Shown here: piece by piece, positions 49,021-58,268 of the stretch | Numbering within the stretch: the stretch's first letter is position 1 | Layout of the letters: every line of letters begins with the position of its first letter | NCBI GenBank assembly: GCA_017991315.1 | Contig: JAGOQS010000001.1 | Span: 558,001-622,000, forward strand | Length of the DNA stretch: 64,000 nucleotides | Direction: 5' to 3' | Source: Ferrovibrio sp. | GTDB lineage: Bacteria > Pseudomonadota > Alphaproteobacteria > Ferrovibrionales > Ferrovibrionaceae | The notes under the pieces: generated by a model | What the model saw: only the letters and a program-made list of their open reading frames with translations | Databases searched by the model: none | Told to the model about the DNA's origin: nothing | Program-made: the position numbers and the translations under genes

Positions 49021-49923
49021 GTGTCGCTGCAGAGTATGACCGGGTTTGCCCGCGCCGATGGCCGCGTGCCGGGTCCGCCAGGCCGCGCCTGGATCTGGGA
49101 ATTGAAATCGGTGAATGGCCGTGGCCTGGAACTGCGCTTCCGTCTGCCTTCCGGCCTCGAAGCCGTGGAAGCCGAGGCCCGCGCCCTGGCGCAGCAGAAG
49201 CTTGGGCGCGGCAATGTCACGCTCAATCTGAATTTCCTCGACGATGCCGCTTCGGCGCCGAGCTACCGGCTGAACGAGGCGCTGCTTGATCAGCTCATCG
49301 CCCTGGGGGGCAGGTTGGCCGAACGCGGCGTTGGTGCGCCGAGCCTGGATGGCCTGCTCGCGGTGCGTGGCGTGGTCGAACCGGTGGCGGAAGCCGCCGA
49401 TGCCGAGGCCCAGGCGAAGCTTGAGAAGGCGTTGAGCGCCAGTTTCGCGGAGGCCATCGACAAGCTCGCCGCCACCCGCGCGGCGGAAGGCGCCAAGCTT
49501 GCAACGCTGCTGGCCGGCCTGCTGGACGAAATCGAAGGCTTTGTCGCCAAGGCGGCGGAAACCGAAGCGGCGCGGCCCGATGGCCTGCGCCGCCGGCTGC
49601 AGCAGCAGATGGAAGAATTGCTCGGCCTCAATCCGCCGGTGGCGCCCGAGCGCCTGGCGCAGGAACTGGCGATGCAGATAACGCGGCTGGATGTGCGCGA
49701 GGAACTGGATCGCTTGCGCGCCCATATCCAGGCGGCGCGCGCCCTGCTCTCGGGCAAGGAAGCCAAGGGGGCCGGGCGCAAGCTCGATTTCCTGGCGCAG
49801 GAATTCAATCGCGAAGCTAATACGCTCTGCTCCAAGGCTTTCGATCCGGCGCTGACCCGGATCGGCCTTGACCTCAAGCTGGTGGTCGACCGCCTGCGCG
49901 AGCAGGCACAGAACGTGGAATAG
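49021..49923 (+). CDS. yicC: YicC-family endoribonuclease
   Basis: A 300-residue YicC protein. Family motifs include LQSMTGFARA at the start, ELKSVNGRGLELRFRLP, RGNVTLNL and a C-terminal GRKLDFLAQEFNREANTLCSKA followed by the LKLVVDRLREQAQNVE end. YicC proteins are RNases; E. coli YicC targets small RNAs such as RyhB. A GTG start at 49021 lies about nine bases after GGGAGG. It overlaps nothing and precedes gmk by 10 bp; yicC-gmk is a conserved pair. Confidence 0.94.
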   Translation: MSLQSMTGFARADGRVPGPPGRAWIWELKSVNGRGLELRFRLPSGLEAVEAEARALAQQKLGRGNVTLNLNFLDDAASAPSYRLNEALLDQLIALGGRLAERGVGAPSLDGLLAVRGVVEPVAEAADAEAQAKLEKALSASFAEAIDKLAATRAAEGAKLATLLAGLLDEIEGFVAKAAETEAARPDGLRRRLQQQMEELLGLNPPVAPERLAQELAMQITRLDVREELDRLRAHIQAARALLSGKEAKGAGRKLDFLAQEFNREANTLCSKAFDPALTRIGLDLKLVVDRLREQAQNVE

Positions 49924-49933
49924 GGGCCCGGCG

Positions 49934-50575
49934 ATGAGCGAACCGATGCAATTGGCCCGGCGCGGCCTGATGCTGGTGCTGTCCTCGCCCTCCGGTGCCG
50001 GCAAGACCACGATTTCCCGCCGCCTGCTGGAAGCCGACAAGGAGCTGCATCTCTCGGTTTCGGTGACGACACGCAAGCCGCGTCCCGGCGAGGTGCATGG
50101 CACGCATTATCACTTCATCAGTAACGAGGAATTCGGGCTGATGGTGAACCGCCAGGAATTGCTCGAACACGCCAAGGTGTTCGACTATTACTACGGCACG
50201 CCGAAGGATCAGGTGGAGAAGCGGCTATCCAGCGGCCAAGATATTCTGTTCGATATCGACTGGCAGGGCACGCAGCAGCTGCGCCAGCATGCCCGCGACG
50301 ATCTGGTCAGCGTGTTCATTCTGCCGCCTTCCACGCGCGACCTGGAAAAGCGCCTCAAGACCCGCGCCCAGGATTCAGCCGAAGTGGTGGCCAAGCGCAT
50401 GTCCAAGGCCGCCGACGAAATGAGCCATTGGGCGGAATACGATTACGTGGTGGTGAACCACGATATCGAGCAATGCCTGGCGGAAGTGGATGCCATCCTG
50501 CGCGCCGAGCGGCTGAAGCGCCACCGTGGCGTCGGCCTGGTCGATTTCGTCAAGCGACTGCGCGAAGGCTACTGA
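49934..50575 (+). CDS. gmk: Guanylate kinase
   Basis: A 213-residue guanylate kinase that converts GMP to GDP. The P-loop SSPSGAGKTT is at residues 17-26, followed by SVSVTTRKPRPGEVHGTHYHF for GMP binding and a LVSVFILPPSTRDLEKRL segment. The C-terminal EYDYVVVNHDIEQCLAEV is typical. It follows yicC closely and is convergent with rsmA, whose stop is only three bases away. Length and motifs are normal. Confidence 0.97.
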   Translation: MSEPMQLARRGLMLVLSSPSGAGKTTISRRLLEADKELHLSVSVTTRKPRPGEVHGTHYHFISNEEFGLMVNRQELLEHAKVFDYYYGTPKDQVEKRLSSGQDILFDIDWQGTQQLRQHARDDLVSVFILPPSTRDLEKRLKTRAQDSAEVVAKRMSKAADEMSHWAEYDYVVVNHDIEQCLAEVDAILRAERLKRHRGVGLVDFVKRLREGY

Positions 50576-50578
50576 GCC

Positions 50579-51409
50579 TTATAGCTGCCGAGCAATCTGG
50601 CAGAATTCTTCGATGGAGAGCGTTTCGGCGCGGCGCGTGGCATCGATGCCAAGCGCCTGCAGCCGCGCTTCGGCATCGGGCCACAGGCTTTTCAGCGAGG
50701 CGCGCAGCATCTTGCGGCGCTGGCCGAAGGCTGCCGCCGTGACGCGCTCGAGTTTCGCCGTTTCCGCTTCCGCCAGCGGCTGGCGGCGTGGCACCAGTTC
50801 CACCACGGTGGAGGTGACTTTCGGCGCCGGCACGAAGGCCTTGGGGCCGATATCGAACAGCATCCGCACCTCCGCGCGCCATTGCACGATCACCGAGAGC
50901 CGGCCATAAGCCTCGCTGTTCGGCGCTGCCGCCAGGCGCTCGGCCACTTCCTTCTGCACCAGCAAAGTCAGCTTGGCCGGTGGCTCTGGCCCCAGCAGCC
51001 AGCGCAGGATCAGCACGGTGGCGATGTTGTAGGGCAGGTTGGCGGCGATCTGGTAGGGGCTGCCCGCAAGGACAGGAAGATCGGCTTCCAGGGCATCGCC
51101 CTCGATCACCGAGAGGCGCTCGGCCGATGCCGCAACCAGCGGTGCGAGCGCAGCGATGCAGCGTTCGTCGCGTTCAACAGCCGTGACGCGTGGCGCGTCT
51201 TCCAGCAGCAGGGCGCGGGTCAGGCCACCGGGGCCTGGGCCGATCTCGATCACCGTGCCGCCGCACCACGGCATGGCGGCGCGGGCGATCTTGCGCGTCA
51301 GGTTGAGATCGAGCAGGAAATTCTGTCCGAGCGACTTCTTCGCCGCCAGGTCATGGGCAGCGATTACCTCGCGCAGCGGCGGCAATGCCTCGATTGCACT
51401 GTTATCCAT
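50579..51409 (-). CDS. rsmA: 16S rRNA (adenine1518-N6/adenine1519-N6)-dimethyltransferase
   Basis: A 276-residue methyltransferase that dimethylates A1518 and A1519 at the end of 16S rRNA. Motifs: KKSLGQNFLLDLNLTRKIA at the start, VIEIGPGPGGLTRALL (SAM-binding motif I) and NLPYNIATVLILRWL (motif IV). It is the last gene of the minus-strand series lptF-lptG-lptD-surA-pdxA-rsmA, 8 bp after pdxA. Also known as KsgA. Confidence 0.96.
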   Translation of the reverse strand: MDNSAIEALPPLREVIAAHDLAAKKSLGQNFLLDLNLTRKIARAAMPWCGGTVIEIGPGPGGLTRALLLEDAPRVTAVERDERCIAALAPLVAASAERLSVIEGDALEADLPVLAGSPYQIAANLPYNIATVLILRWLLGPEPPAKLTLLVQKEVAERLAAAPNSEAYGRLSVIVQWRAEVRMLFDIGPKAFVPAPKVTSTVVELVPRRQPLAEAETAKLERVTAAAFGQRRKMLRASLKSLWPDAEARLQALGIDATRRAETLSIEEFCQIARQL

Positions 51410-51417
51410 GGCGGCCG

Positions 51418-52446
51418 CTATCCACGCAGCCGGTGCCGGGCCATCTCGCCAGCCAATTGCAGTGCCGCGATCAGGCTGTCCGGCTTGGCGATGCCCTTGC
51501 CGGCGATATCAAAGGCGGTGCCGTGGTCGGGCGAGGTGCGGATGATCGGCAGGCCGATAGTGACATTCACGCCACGGTCGAAATCCAGCGTCTTGAGCGG
51601 GATCAGGCCCTGGTCGTGATACATGCAGATGGCGGCGTCATAGCCTTGCCGGGCCTCGGCATGAAACATGGTGTCGGGCGGCATAGGGCCTTCGGCAGCA
51701 ATGCCGAGGCGGCGCAGTTCGGCGACTGCGGGCGCCACGATGGCGGCGTCTTCGTGGCCCATGCTGCCGGCCTCGCCGGCATGTGGGTTCAGTCCGGCAA
51801 TGCCAAGGCGCGGCTTGGCAAGGCCAAAATCACGGCGCAGGGCGGCATCGGCAATGCGGGCGATCTTCACGATACCGGCAGTGGTCAGGGTTTCGATGGC
51901 CTGGCGCAGCGAGATGTGGATCGACACCAGCACGACGCGAAGCTGCGGCGAGGCCAGCATCATCGCCACGTCGGCATTATCGCAGAGCGCGGCGACGAAT
52001 TCGGTATGGCCGGGATACTTGAAGCCGGCGCCATAGAGCGCCGCCTTGTGGATCGGATTGGTCACCACAGCCGCCGTTTCACCGGCCTGGGTCAGGCGTA
52101 CCGCCTGTTCGATCGCGGCGATTACCATGGGCGCATTGGCGTCATCCGGCTGGCCGGGCGTGACCGGCGCCGCCAGTTGCAGCGGCAGTACCGGCAATGC
52201 CGTGTCGAAGCAGGCCAGGGCCTCCGCCGGCCTGGCGATGGCCTTCACTGGCACATCAAGGCCAAGGGTCTTGGCCAGGGTGGTGAGACGCGCGGGATCG
52301 TCGAGCAGCAGGAAAGGTGGCAAGGCGGCGGTGTTGCGCAACGCCCAGGCTTTCAGCACGATTTCGCCGCCGATTCCGGCCGGCTCGCCCATGGTGAGGG
52401 CGAGCGGCAGCGGCAGATGTTCAGCGGAATTCAATAGTTGCGTCAC
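51418..52446 (-). CDS. pdxA: 4-hydroxythreonine-4-phosphate dehydrogenase
   Basis: A 342-residue enzyme of pyridoxal-5-phosphate synthesis that oxidises 4-hydroxythreonine phosphate. Visible motifs: [15 protein letters not shown], the metal-binding histidine in [23 protein letters not shown], and the [20 protein letters not shown] segment with further metal ligands. Its start codon lies inside the 3' end of surA (26-bp overlap), so translation is coupled. A Shine-Dalgarno would sit within surA. Confidence 0.95.
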   Translation of the reverse strand: MTQLLNSAEHLPLPLALTMGEPAGIGGEIVLKAWALRNTAALPPFLLLDDPARLTTLAKTLGLDVPVKAIARPAEALACFDTALPVLPLQLAAPVTPGQPDDANAPMVIAAIEQAVRLTQAGETAAVVTNPIHKAALYGAGFKYPGHTEFVAALCDNADVAMMLASPQLRVVLVSIHISLRQAIETLTTAGIVKIARIADAALRRDFGLAKPRLGIAGLNPHAGEAGSMGHEDAAIVAPAVAELRRLGIAAEGPMPPDTMFHAEARQGYDAAICMYHDQGLIPLKTLDFDRGVNVTIGLPIIRTSPDHGTAFDIAGKGIAKPDSLIAALQLAGEMARHRLRG

Positions 52447-53704
52447 GGCGCAGGTCCTGCAGGTAGCGCTGGCTCATCAGCGCCAGGCGCTGCTGCAGGA
52501 TGGTGCCGCGCACCTGGTTGCGGTCGATGCCTGATTTTGGCTCCTCGCGGTCGCAGACGGTGAAGAGATGCACCGCGCGCGGCACGGCCACCGGCTGCGA
52601 TGTCTCGTTCACTTTGAGATCACTGACAGCGGCGCGGAAATTATCCGGCAGGTCGGCCAGGCGCACAACACCGACGCTGCCCGAGCCCTGGGCTTTCAGT
52701 TCGCGCGCCAGCGGCTCGATATCTTCGCATTTGGTGATGGTCTCCCGCACGGTGCGGGCCAATGCCACGGTTGCTTCCACATCGCTCGGCTGAGCATTTG
52801 GCGCCAGGCCGAGCATGATCTGGCTGAGATTGACCTTTATGTCCTCGGGCGAGGCCTCGGCGACCCGGCGGCGGTCGCGCAGGCCCATGATATAATAGCC
52901 GCCGGTGGAGCGCGTCGGTTCCGAGAAGCTGTTGCGTTCCAGCTTCGCCACCACGGCATCGAGTTCATCCGGCAGGCTGCCGCGCGTCACCCAGCCGATA
53001 TCGCCACCGTTGGCTGCCGTGGCGCCACGGCTGAACTGTTGTGCCAGGGCGGCGAAGTTGCCGCGTTGGCGCAACTGCTCGGATACTTGGGTGGCGGTCT
53101 GGCGGGCGCTCTCTTCCTGATCGGGGCTATCCACCGGAATCACGATCTCGGAAAGCAGGTCCTCGGTCTGGCCGGCGGTGGCGCGCAGCTTGGCCACGGC
53201 CTCGTCGATCTCCGCCTCGGAAATAGTGTTGGAGGCAAAAAAGCGGGCGCGCACCAGGCGGCTCCAGGTCAGGTTGGCACGCACATTCTCGATGAAGGCA
53301 TTCGGATCGATGCCCATGCGCGGCGCCACCTGCTCGAAACGGCCCGGCGGAATGTTCATCTGCCGCTCGATTGACTCGATGGTGCGGTCCAGTTCTTCCT
53401 GCGGCACGCTGAGGCCACGCTTCTTGGCTTCCTGCATGTAGAGGCGTTCATCGACCAGCACGCGCAAGGCCTGCTCGCGCAGCCGGCGGCGGATTTCCGG
53501 CGTATCGGGAATGCCCGTAGTGGCGAAGGTCATGCGCATGCGCTCGACCACGTCGCGCACCGTCACCACCTCGTCATTCACCACGGCAACGATGCGCAGG
53601 CTGCCATCCTGGGCCATGGCTGGCACCGATATGGCAGTGAACAGGGCCGCAGTCAAAAAGACCTTGCGGGTCATCTGCGGAAGAGATTTGAGCAGGGATC
53701 GCAT
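52421..53704 (-). CDS. surA: Periplasmic chaperone/peptidyl-prolyl isomerase SurA
   Basis: A 427-residue chaperone for outer-membrane beta-barrel proteins such as LptD. It has a signal peptide (cleavage after about residue 32, VPAMAQ), the SurA N-terminal chaperone domain, a parvulin domain with [22 protein letters not shown], and a second, shorter region before the C-terminal helix. The ATG at 53704 ([11 protein letters not shown]) begins a plausible signal sequence; an upstream in-frame start would overlap the 3' end of lptD. It lies 13 bp after lptD. Confidence 0.93.
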   Translation of the reverse strand: MRSLLKSLPQMTRKVFLTAALFTAISVPAMAQDGSLRIVAVVNDEVVTVRDVVERMRMTFATTGIPDTPEIRRRLREQALRVLVDERLYMQEAKKRGLSVPQEELDRTIESIERQMNIPPGRFEQVAPRMGIDPNAFIENVRANLTWSRLVRARFFASNTISEAEIDEAVAKLRATAGQTEDLLSEIVIPVDSPDQEESARQTATQVSEQLRQRGNFAALAQQFSRGATAANGGDIGWVTRGSLPDELDAVVAKLERNSFSEPTRSTGGYYIMGLRDRRRVAEASPEDIKVNLSQIMLGLAPNAQPSDVEATVALARTVRETITKCEDIEPLARELKAQGSGSVGVVRLADLPDNFRAAVSDLKVNETSQPVAVPRAVHLFTVCDREEPKSGIDRNQVRGTILQQRLALMSQRYLQDLRRDATIEFR

Positions 53705-53717
53705 CGGCCGCCTCGAC

Positions 53718-55898
53718 TCAATTGAAATTGGCCAGCCGGAAGCGCAGCCCGAACGTCGTGGCTGGCTGCACATCGCGGTTAACCGTGAAGGTACGCTCGG
53801 CGAAGAACATGATGTCGAAACACTCGTCGGTGTAACGCAGGCCGAGGAAGTTTAGCAACGAGCCGCCGCGCTCACCAAGATCGCGGATATGGCGGGCCTC
53901 GAAGTTCCAGAATTGGCCGAGCCTGGCCTTGAATGTGCCGGATACCGCCTCGCGTTCGCCAATATCCCCAGTGAAGGTATTATTGGCGATGTCGGCATAG
54001 GAAAGGGTCAGGCGCGACGCCTTGGGGCCGATGCCGAGACTGATTTCCTGCCGCTGCACCTCGGATTGGCTGTTTGGCGAGATGCGCAGGCGGTCGGTGA
54101 ACGTAAGGTACTCGTTCGGCGAGATGGTGATGCGCGCAACATAGTCGGACATCTGTTCGCTGATGCCGGTGCCGGGACCGAATGTATCGTCGCTTTTCAG
54201 CCGGTAGGACTGGCCAACCAGTACTTCCGAATAGCCGCCACGGCTGCCATAGACGGCGCTGCGCAGCGCGTAGTTCAGTTTCGGCCCGCCATCGACGCGG
54301 TCGGAACCGGGGAAGCGGTTGAAGGCGAAGAGGTTGGTTTCGTCGAATTCAAAACTCAGCGAATCCTCGTTTGGGATCCCGCGCGGATTGCCGCCATAGG
54401 GTGCCAGCACCACGCCGACGATCGGTTCCACCAGTTGGCGGATGCTGCCGCTGTCGCGCACCAGCGGATAGCGCCAGTCCAGCGCCAGCATCGGAATGGC
54501 GCGGCCGGCAAACTGCGTGTCGGCCTCGTTGGTGGCGAGATAGGGGCGGTCCTGCAATTCGTTGACCCAGTAGCCATCGGTCTTGAGCAGGGCGGTGGCC
54601 GTATAGACTTCGCCCGATGGCGCGAAATAGGGCTGCGACCACGATACCGTGGTGGAAAGCCGCCGGCTGTCGGTGCCGCCGGTGCGGTAGAGCGCAGCCA
54701 GGCTGCTGTCGATGGCCCAGCGGCCGCCATAGGCACCCGGCTGGCCGATAAAGGAGTAGTCGAGCAGCGGCACCACGAAGGGGGTCAGCCCCGGCACATC
54801 GGTAGAGCGTAGGCCCTGGAAGCTATAGGCATTCGCCGCCATGAAGCTGCGGTTGTTGATATTCTCGGCGAATAGCCGGCTGGTCAGCACGTTGTTGTTG
54901 CCGCGATCCGGGATCTGGTAGCGCGACAGGTAGGTGTCGTCGCTGGAGCGGAACAGGTTGAAGCCGTAGGTCAGGTCGCTGCTGTTGCGGAAGATGCCAT
55001 CGGCGCGAAGGTGGCCGCGGAAATATTCATCCTCGGTACGGTCGCCATTGTTGTTGCGCACATGGGCCCGCGTTACCGACGCATCCATGCGCAGCTCGCC
55101 CTTGGCGGTGCGCTGGCGATACTCGCCCATCAGGAAGGCACCTTCCTTGGTCGAGTATTGCGGCGTCATGGTCAGGTCGGCGCTGTCGTCGATCACGTAG
55201 TAATAGGGCGTGCGCACCGCGACGCCGAAATAATTGTTGGTGCTGGCGCTGGGCGACAGGAAGCCGCTCTTGCGCCGCACGGTCGGGTCGGGATGGCTGA
55301 AATACGGCGTGTAGAGCACCGGGATGCCGAACATCTCGAGCGTCGCATCCTGATAAGTGATCTGCTGTTCCTGTTCATCGTGCGTAACGCGCTCGCCCTT
55401 GAGCTGCCACAGCGGCGGCTTCGTCGGGTCGGCGGCGCAGAGCGTGCAGGAGGTGTAGACCGCCTTGTTCATCACCGTCTTGTTGCCGCCAGTGCGCGTG
55501 GCGGAGGCGGCGGCGGCGCGCGAGTTGTCGGAAAGCAGGATGCCGATGTCGCGGATGAAACCGTTGCGCATGCCATCGGTCAGTTCGACATAGTCGGCGA
55601 ACAGCACCGTGCCATCATCCTGCATGATGCTGACATTGCCCGATGCCGTGACCTTGCCGTCGCGCTCGCTGTAGCTCACCGTATCGGCCAGCAGGGTGCG
55701 GCCTTCCTGCGCCAGTTCGACATTGTCACGCGCGGTGACGATGCCGAGATTCTGGTCGTAGCTTAGGCTGCCGGCGGTAAGCAGCACCGGATCGCGGTTG
55801 CCGAGCGACATCTGTGCCATGGCCGGTCCGGCCAGCAATGTGGCGGCGAATATGCCGGCGGCGAGCAGGGCGGCGGCGAAAATCGGAGGCTGGGCCAT
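53718..55898 (-). CDS. lptD: LPS-assembly outer-membrane protein LptD
   Basis: A 726-residue beta-barrel protein that inserts LPS into the outer leaflet. A signal peptide ends near AGPAMAQ; an OstA-type jellyroll domain (LLTAGSLSYDQNLGIVTA through MQDDGTVLFADYVEL) is followed by the barrel. Four cysteines expected for barrel/N-domain disulfides are reduced to a few (TSCTLCAADP region and one near the C-terminus, ECFDIMFF). ATG 55898 has GGAGG 12 bases upstream; ATG 55910 abuts that sequence and is the alternative (four more codons). It starts 4 bp after lptG. Confidence 0.95.
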   Translation of the reverse strand: MAQPPIFAAALLAAGIFAATLLAGPAMAQMSLGNRDPVLLTAGSLSYDQNLGIVTARDNVELAQEGRTLLADTVSYSERDGKVTASGNVSIMQDDGTVLFADYVELTDGMRNGFIRDIGILLSDNSRAAAASATRTGGNKTVMNKAVYTSCTLCAADPTKPPLWQLKGERVTHDEQEQQITYQDATLEMFGIPVLYTPYFSHPDPTVRRKSGFLSPSASTNNYFGVAVRTPYYYVIDDSADLTMTPQYSTKEGAFLMGEYRQRTAKGELRMDASVTRAHVRNNNGDRTEDEYFRGHLRADGIFRNSSDLTYGFNLFRSSDDTYLSRYQIPDRGNNNVLTSRLFAENINNRSFMAANAYSFQGLRSTDVPGLTPFVVPLLDYSFIGQPGAYGGRWAIDSSLAALYRTGGTDSRRLSTTVSWSQPYFAPSGEVYTATALLKTDGYWVNELQDRPYLATNEADTQFAGRAIPMLALDWRYPLVRDSGSIRQLVEPIVGVVLAPYGGNPRGIPNEDSLSFEFDETNLFAFNRFPGSDRVDGGPKLNYALRSAVYGSRGGYSEVLVGQSYRLKSDDTFGPGTGISEQMSDYVARITISPNEYLTFTDRLRISPNSQSEVQRQEISLGIGPKASRLTLSYADIANNTFTGDIGEREAVSGTFKARLGQFWNFEARHIRDLGERGGSLLNFLGLRYTDECFDIMFFAERTFTVNRDVQPATTFGLRFRLANFN

Positions 55899-55902
55899 GG
55901 TC

Positions 55903-56997
55903 TCAGCCATCCTCCAGATGGAACAGCATCGAAAGGCCAAGCATCAGGCAGATGCCGGTGGGGGCCCAGGCTGCCAGCACCACGGGCAGGGTGCCGTTGA
56001 GGCCGAAGGGCTGTACCAGTTCGATGGTGAAATAGAGCAGGAAGCCGACGCCGACGCCCAGGCCGAGCATGACACCAACGCCACCGCGCCGGGTCAGGCG
56101 CAGCGAAAAGCTGGCGGCGATCAGCAGCATGGCGCAGAGCAGGAAGGGCGCCGCCAGCAGGGTCTGGAAATGCAGCCGGTGGCGCAGGGCCGAGAAGCCG
56201 GCCTGTTCCAGCGTGGTGATGAAGGATGGCAATTGCCAGAACGGAATGGTGTTCGGCGAGGCAAAGCTGTCCTGGATGCGGTCGAAAGTCAGCGTGGTCG
56301 GCACTTCCAGCACCGCGTTGAAGCCGCTGGCGCGGTCCGGATAGCTGGTGGTGGCGTTGTGCAATTCCCAGAAGCCATCGCGCAGATAGGCTTCGGTGGC
56401 ATCGATGCGGCGCACGAATTCGTCCGTACCTTCATAGTAGAACAGGATCACGTCACGCAATTCCACGCCCTGCTGCGCTACGCGCAAAGCATGCACCACG
56501 ATCTGGCCTTGAGCATCGGCCTCGCGCAGCCACAGGCCGGTATTCGATACCGCCATCATCGAGGCGCGGCCGCGCAGCACGCGGGCCTCGATGGCTTCGT
56601 AGCGCGACAGCAGCGCGGCCGCCAACGGGTTGTAGACGGTGATGACGAAGCTGCCGACCAGGATCGCCAGTGCCATCGCGGGCGCCAGGAATTGCCACAC
56701 CGAGACACCGGCGGCGCGCGTCACGGTCAGCTCCTGACTGCGGGTGAGGCGGGTGAGTGCCAGCATGCCGCCGAACAGGGCGGCGAACGGGATCAGCTTG
56801 ATCGACAGGTTGGGCAGCCGCAGCAGCGACATGGCGAATACGGTATCGACGCCGGCCTCGGGCCGGTTGGCGGAGCGGCGCAGCAATTCGATGGTATCGA
56901 AACTGTAGGCCAGCACCACCAGCACGGCGAACACCATGGCGATGGCTGCCAGGTAATGCCGGCCGAGATACAGCGCGAGGGTCCAGGAGATCCGCAT
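55903..56997 (-). CDS. lptG: LPS export permease LptG
   Basis: A 364-residue permease of the LptB2FG transporter, which extracts LPS from the inner membrane. There are six membrane helices with a large periplasmic domain between the third and fourth. Motifs include TLALYLGRHYLAAIAMVF at the start, LRLPNLSIKLIPFAALFGGMLAL and RSQELTVTRAAGVSVW (coupling-helix region). It shares its first base with the stop of lptF and ends four bases before lptD. LptB is not in the window. Confidence 0.94.
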   Translation of the reverse strand: MRISWTLALYLGRHYLAAIAMVFAVLVVLAYSFDTIELLRRSANRPEAGVDTVFAMSLLRLPNLSIKLIPFAALFGGMLALTRLTRSQELTVTRAAGVSVWQFLAPAMALAILVGSFVITVYNPLAAALLSRYEAIEARVLRGRASMMAVSNTGLWLREADAQGQIVVHALRVAQQGVELRDVILFYYEGTDEFVRRIDATEAYLRDGFWELHNATTSYPDRASGFNAVLEVPTTLTFDRIQDSFASPNTIPFWQLPSFITTLEQAGFSALRHRLHFQTLLAAPFLLCAMLLIAASFSLRLTRRGGVGVMLGLGVGVGFLLYFTIELVQPFGLNGTLPVVLAAWAPTGICLMLGLSMLFHLEDG

Positions 56998-58118
56998 CAG
57001 GTGGCATCCACCGGCGGCAATGCCGGGGTGCGGCGGCTATCGGGTTCGCGCAGCAGCCACAGCGCGCCGGCCAGGAAACCCAGCGGCGCCAGATAGAGCA
57101 GCGGGATCAGCAGCGGCTGGCGCATCGCCGCCTGGGCAACGCCGAGGCTGGCAAGCTGCACCACGATGGCAACGCTGGCGGTGCCGAGCAGGCGCAGGCC
57201 CTGGCCGCGGCGATTGAACTGGCCGCCGATTACGCCGGCGATGGCGATCATCATCAGCGCGGGCGTGTAGAGCGGCGAGGCGAGGCGGCGGTGGCCCTCC
57301 ACCATCAGCTTGGTGCGGTTGGCGACATCGTCCAGATCCTTCTCGTTGATCCAGAACAGTTCATGCAGGTAGCGTTCGGAGGGCTCGCGCCAGCCTTCGC
57401 CATCCTGCTTGCTGTAGGTCGAGAGATCGAGGCTGTAATTGTCGAAGTAGAGAATGCTCAGGCTGCGGCGGCCCTGTTCCACCTGCTGGCGGTTGCCTTT
57501 CGCCATCACCAGGCGCGGCCCTTGCGCGGTGAGTACCAGCATGGCGCGCTCCGCCATCATCGTCACCGGGCGCTGCGCATCGCGGCTGTCATGCACCAGG
57601 ATGCCGCGCATCTCGCCTTCGGCATTGCGTTCGCGCACATAGACGGTGAGATTGTTCGACAGCGTGTTGAACACGCCCTCCATGATCACCATGCCGGCCA
57701 GCGCGGTGCGGAATTCGTATTGCGTGGTGCGCAGCGTGCGGGCGCTTAAAGGCCCGAGGAACAGGCCGATGGTATAAAGCAGCAGCACCAGGCCGCCGGC
57801 CAGGATCCAGGCCGGGCGGGTGAGGCTGAGGCGGCTGAAGCCGGAGCCGGAAAGCACCACCAGTTCGGAATCGCCGGCCAGGCGGTTATAGGCATAGAGC
57901 GTGGCGCAGAAGGCGGCGATGGGCAGGATGATGGCGGTGACACCCGGCAGCACCAGCATCGTGAGATAGAAAAACGACCCGATCGAGAGGTTGTTGTTGA
58001 CGATGCGGTCGATGAAGCGCAACGACTGCGTCAGCCAGATCACCCCGACCAGGGTGAGCGACGCGAACAGCAATGGCCAGGCGACCTGCCGGATGATGTA
58101 TTGGGTGATGCCCCGCAT
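56997..58118 (-). CDS. lptF: LPS export permease LptF
   Basis: A 373-residue paralogue of LptG. It has the same six-helix plan with the periplasmic jellyroll domain, and the coupling-helix motif NRLAGDSELVVLSGSGFSR. The first helix begins YIIRQVAWPLLFASLTLVGVI. It is the first gene of the minus-strand lpt-surA-pdxA-rsmA operon. The promoter should lie in the 150-bp divergent gap shared with pepA. The C-terminus ends with a soluble RRTPALPPVDAT tail. Confidence 0.94.
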   Translation of the reverse strand: MRGITQYIIRQVAWPLLFASLTLVGVIWLTQSLRFIDRIVNNNLSIGSFFYLTMLVLPGVTAIILPIAAFCATLYAYNRLAGDSELVVLSGSGFSRLSLTRPAWILAGGLVLLLYTIGLFLGPLSARTLRTTQYEFRTALAGMVIMEGVFNTLSNNLTVYVRERNAEGEMRGILVHDSRDAQRPVTMMAERAMLVLTAQGPRLVMAKGNRQQVEQGRRSLSILYFDNYSLDLSTYSKQDGEGWREPSERYLHELFWINEKDLDDVANRTKLMVEGHRRLASPLYTPALMMIAIAGVIGGQFNRRGQGLRLLGTASVAIVVQLASLGVAQAAMRQPLLIPLLYLAPLGFLAGALWLLREPDSRRTPALPPVDAT

Positions 58119-58200
58119 GGGGCGGGAGTATAGCCATTTCCAGGGGTTATGCCACCCGCCAGGGGCTTTTTCGGGGCTGCTTGGGCGGGCCCTGGCTGCG

Positions 58201-58230
58201 TTGATCCGGAGGCTTCGGCGCCGCTATAGT
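58201..58230 (+). promoter_or_regulatory. Candidate pepA promoter
   Basis: TTGATC (58201-58206), an 18-base spacer and TATAGT (58225-58230) give the same -10 box as the mnmA and rpsF promoters. The predicted leader is about 32 bases. Confidence 0.5.
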
Positions 58231-58268
58231 GGCGGCTCGACATCGCTTATCCACCCCGGGATGAAATC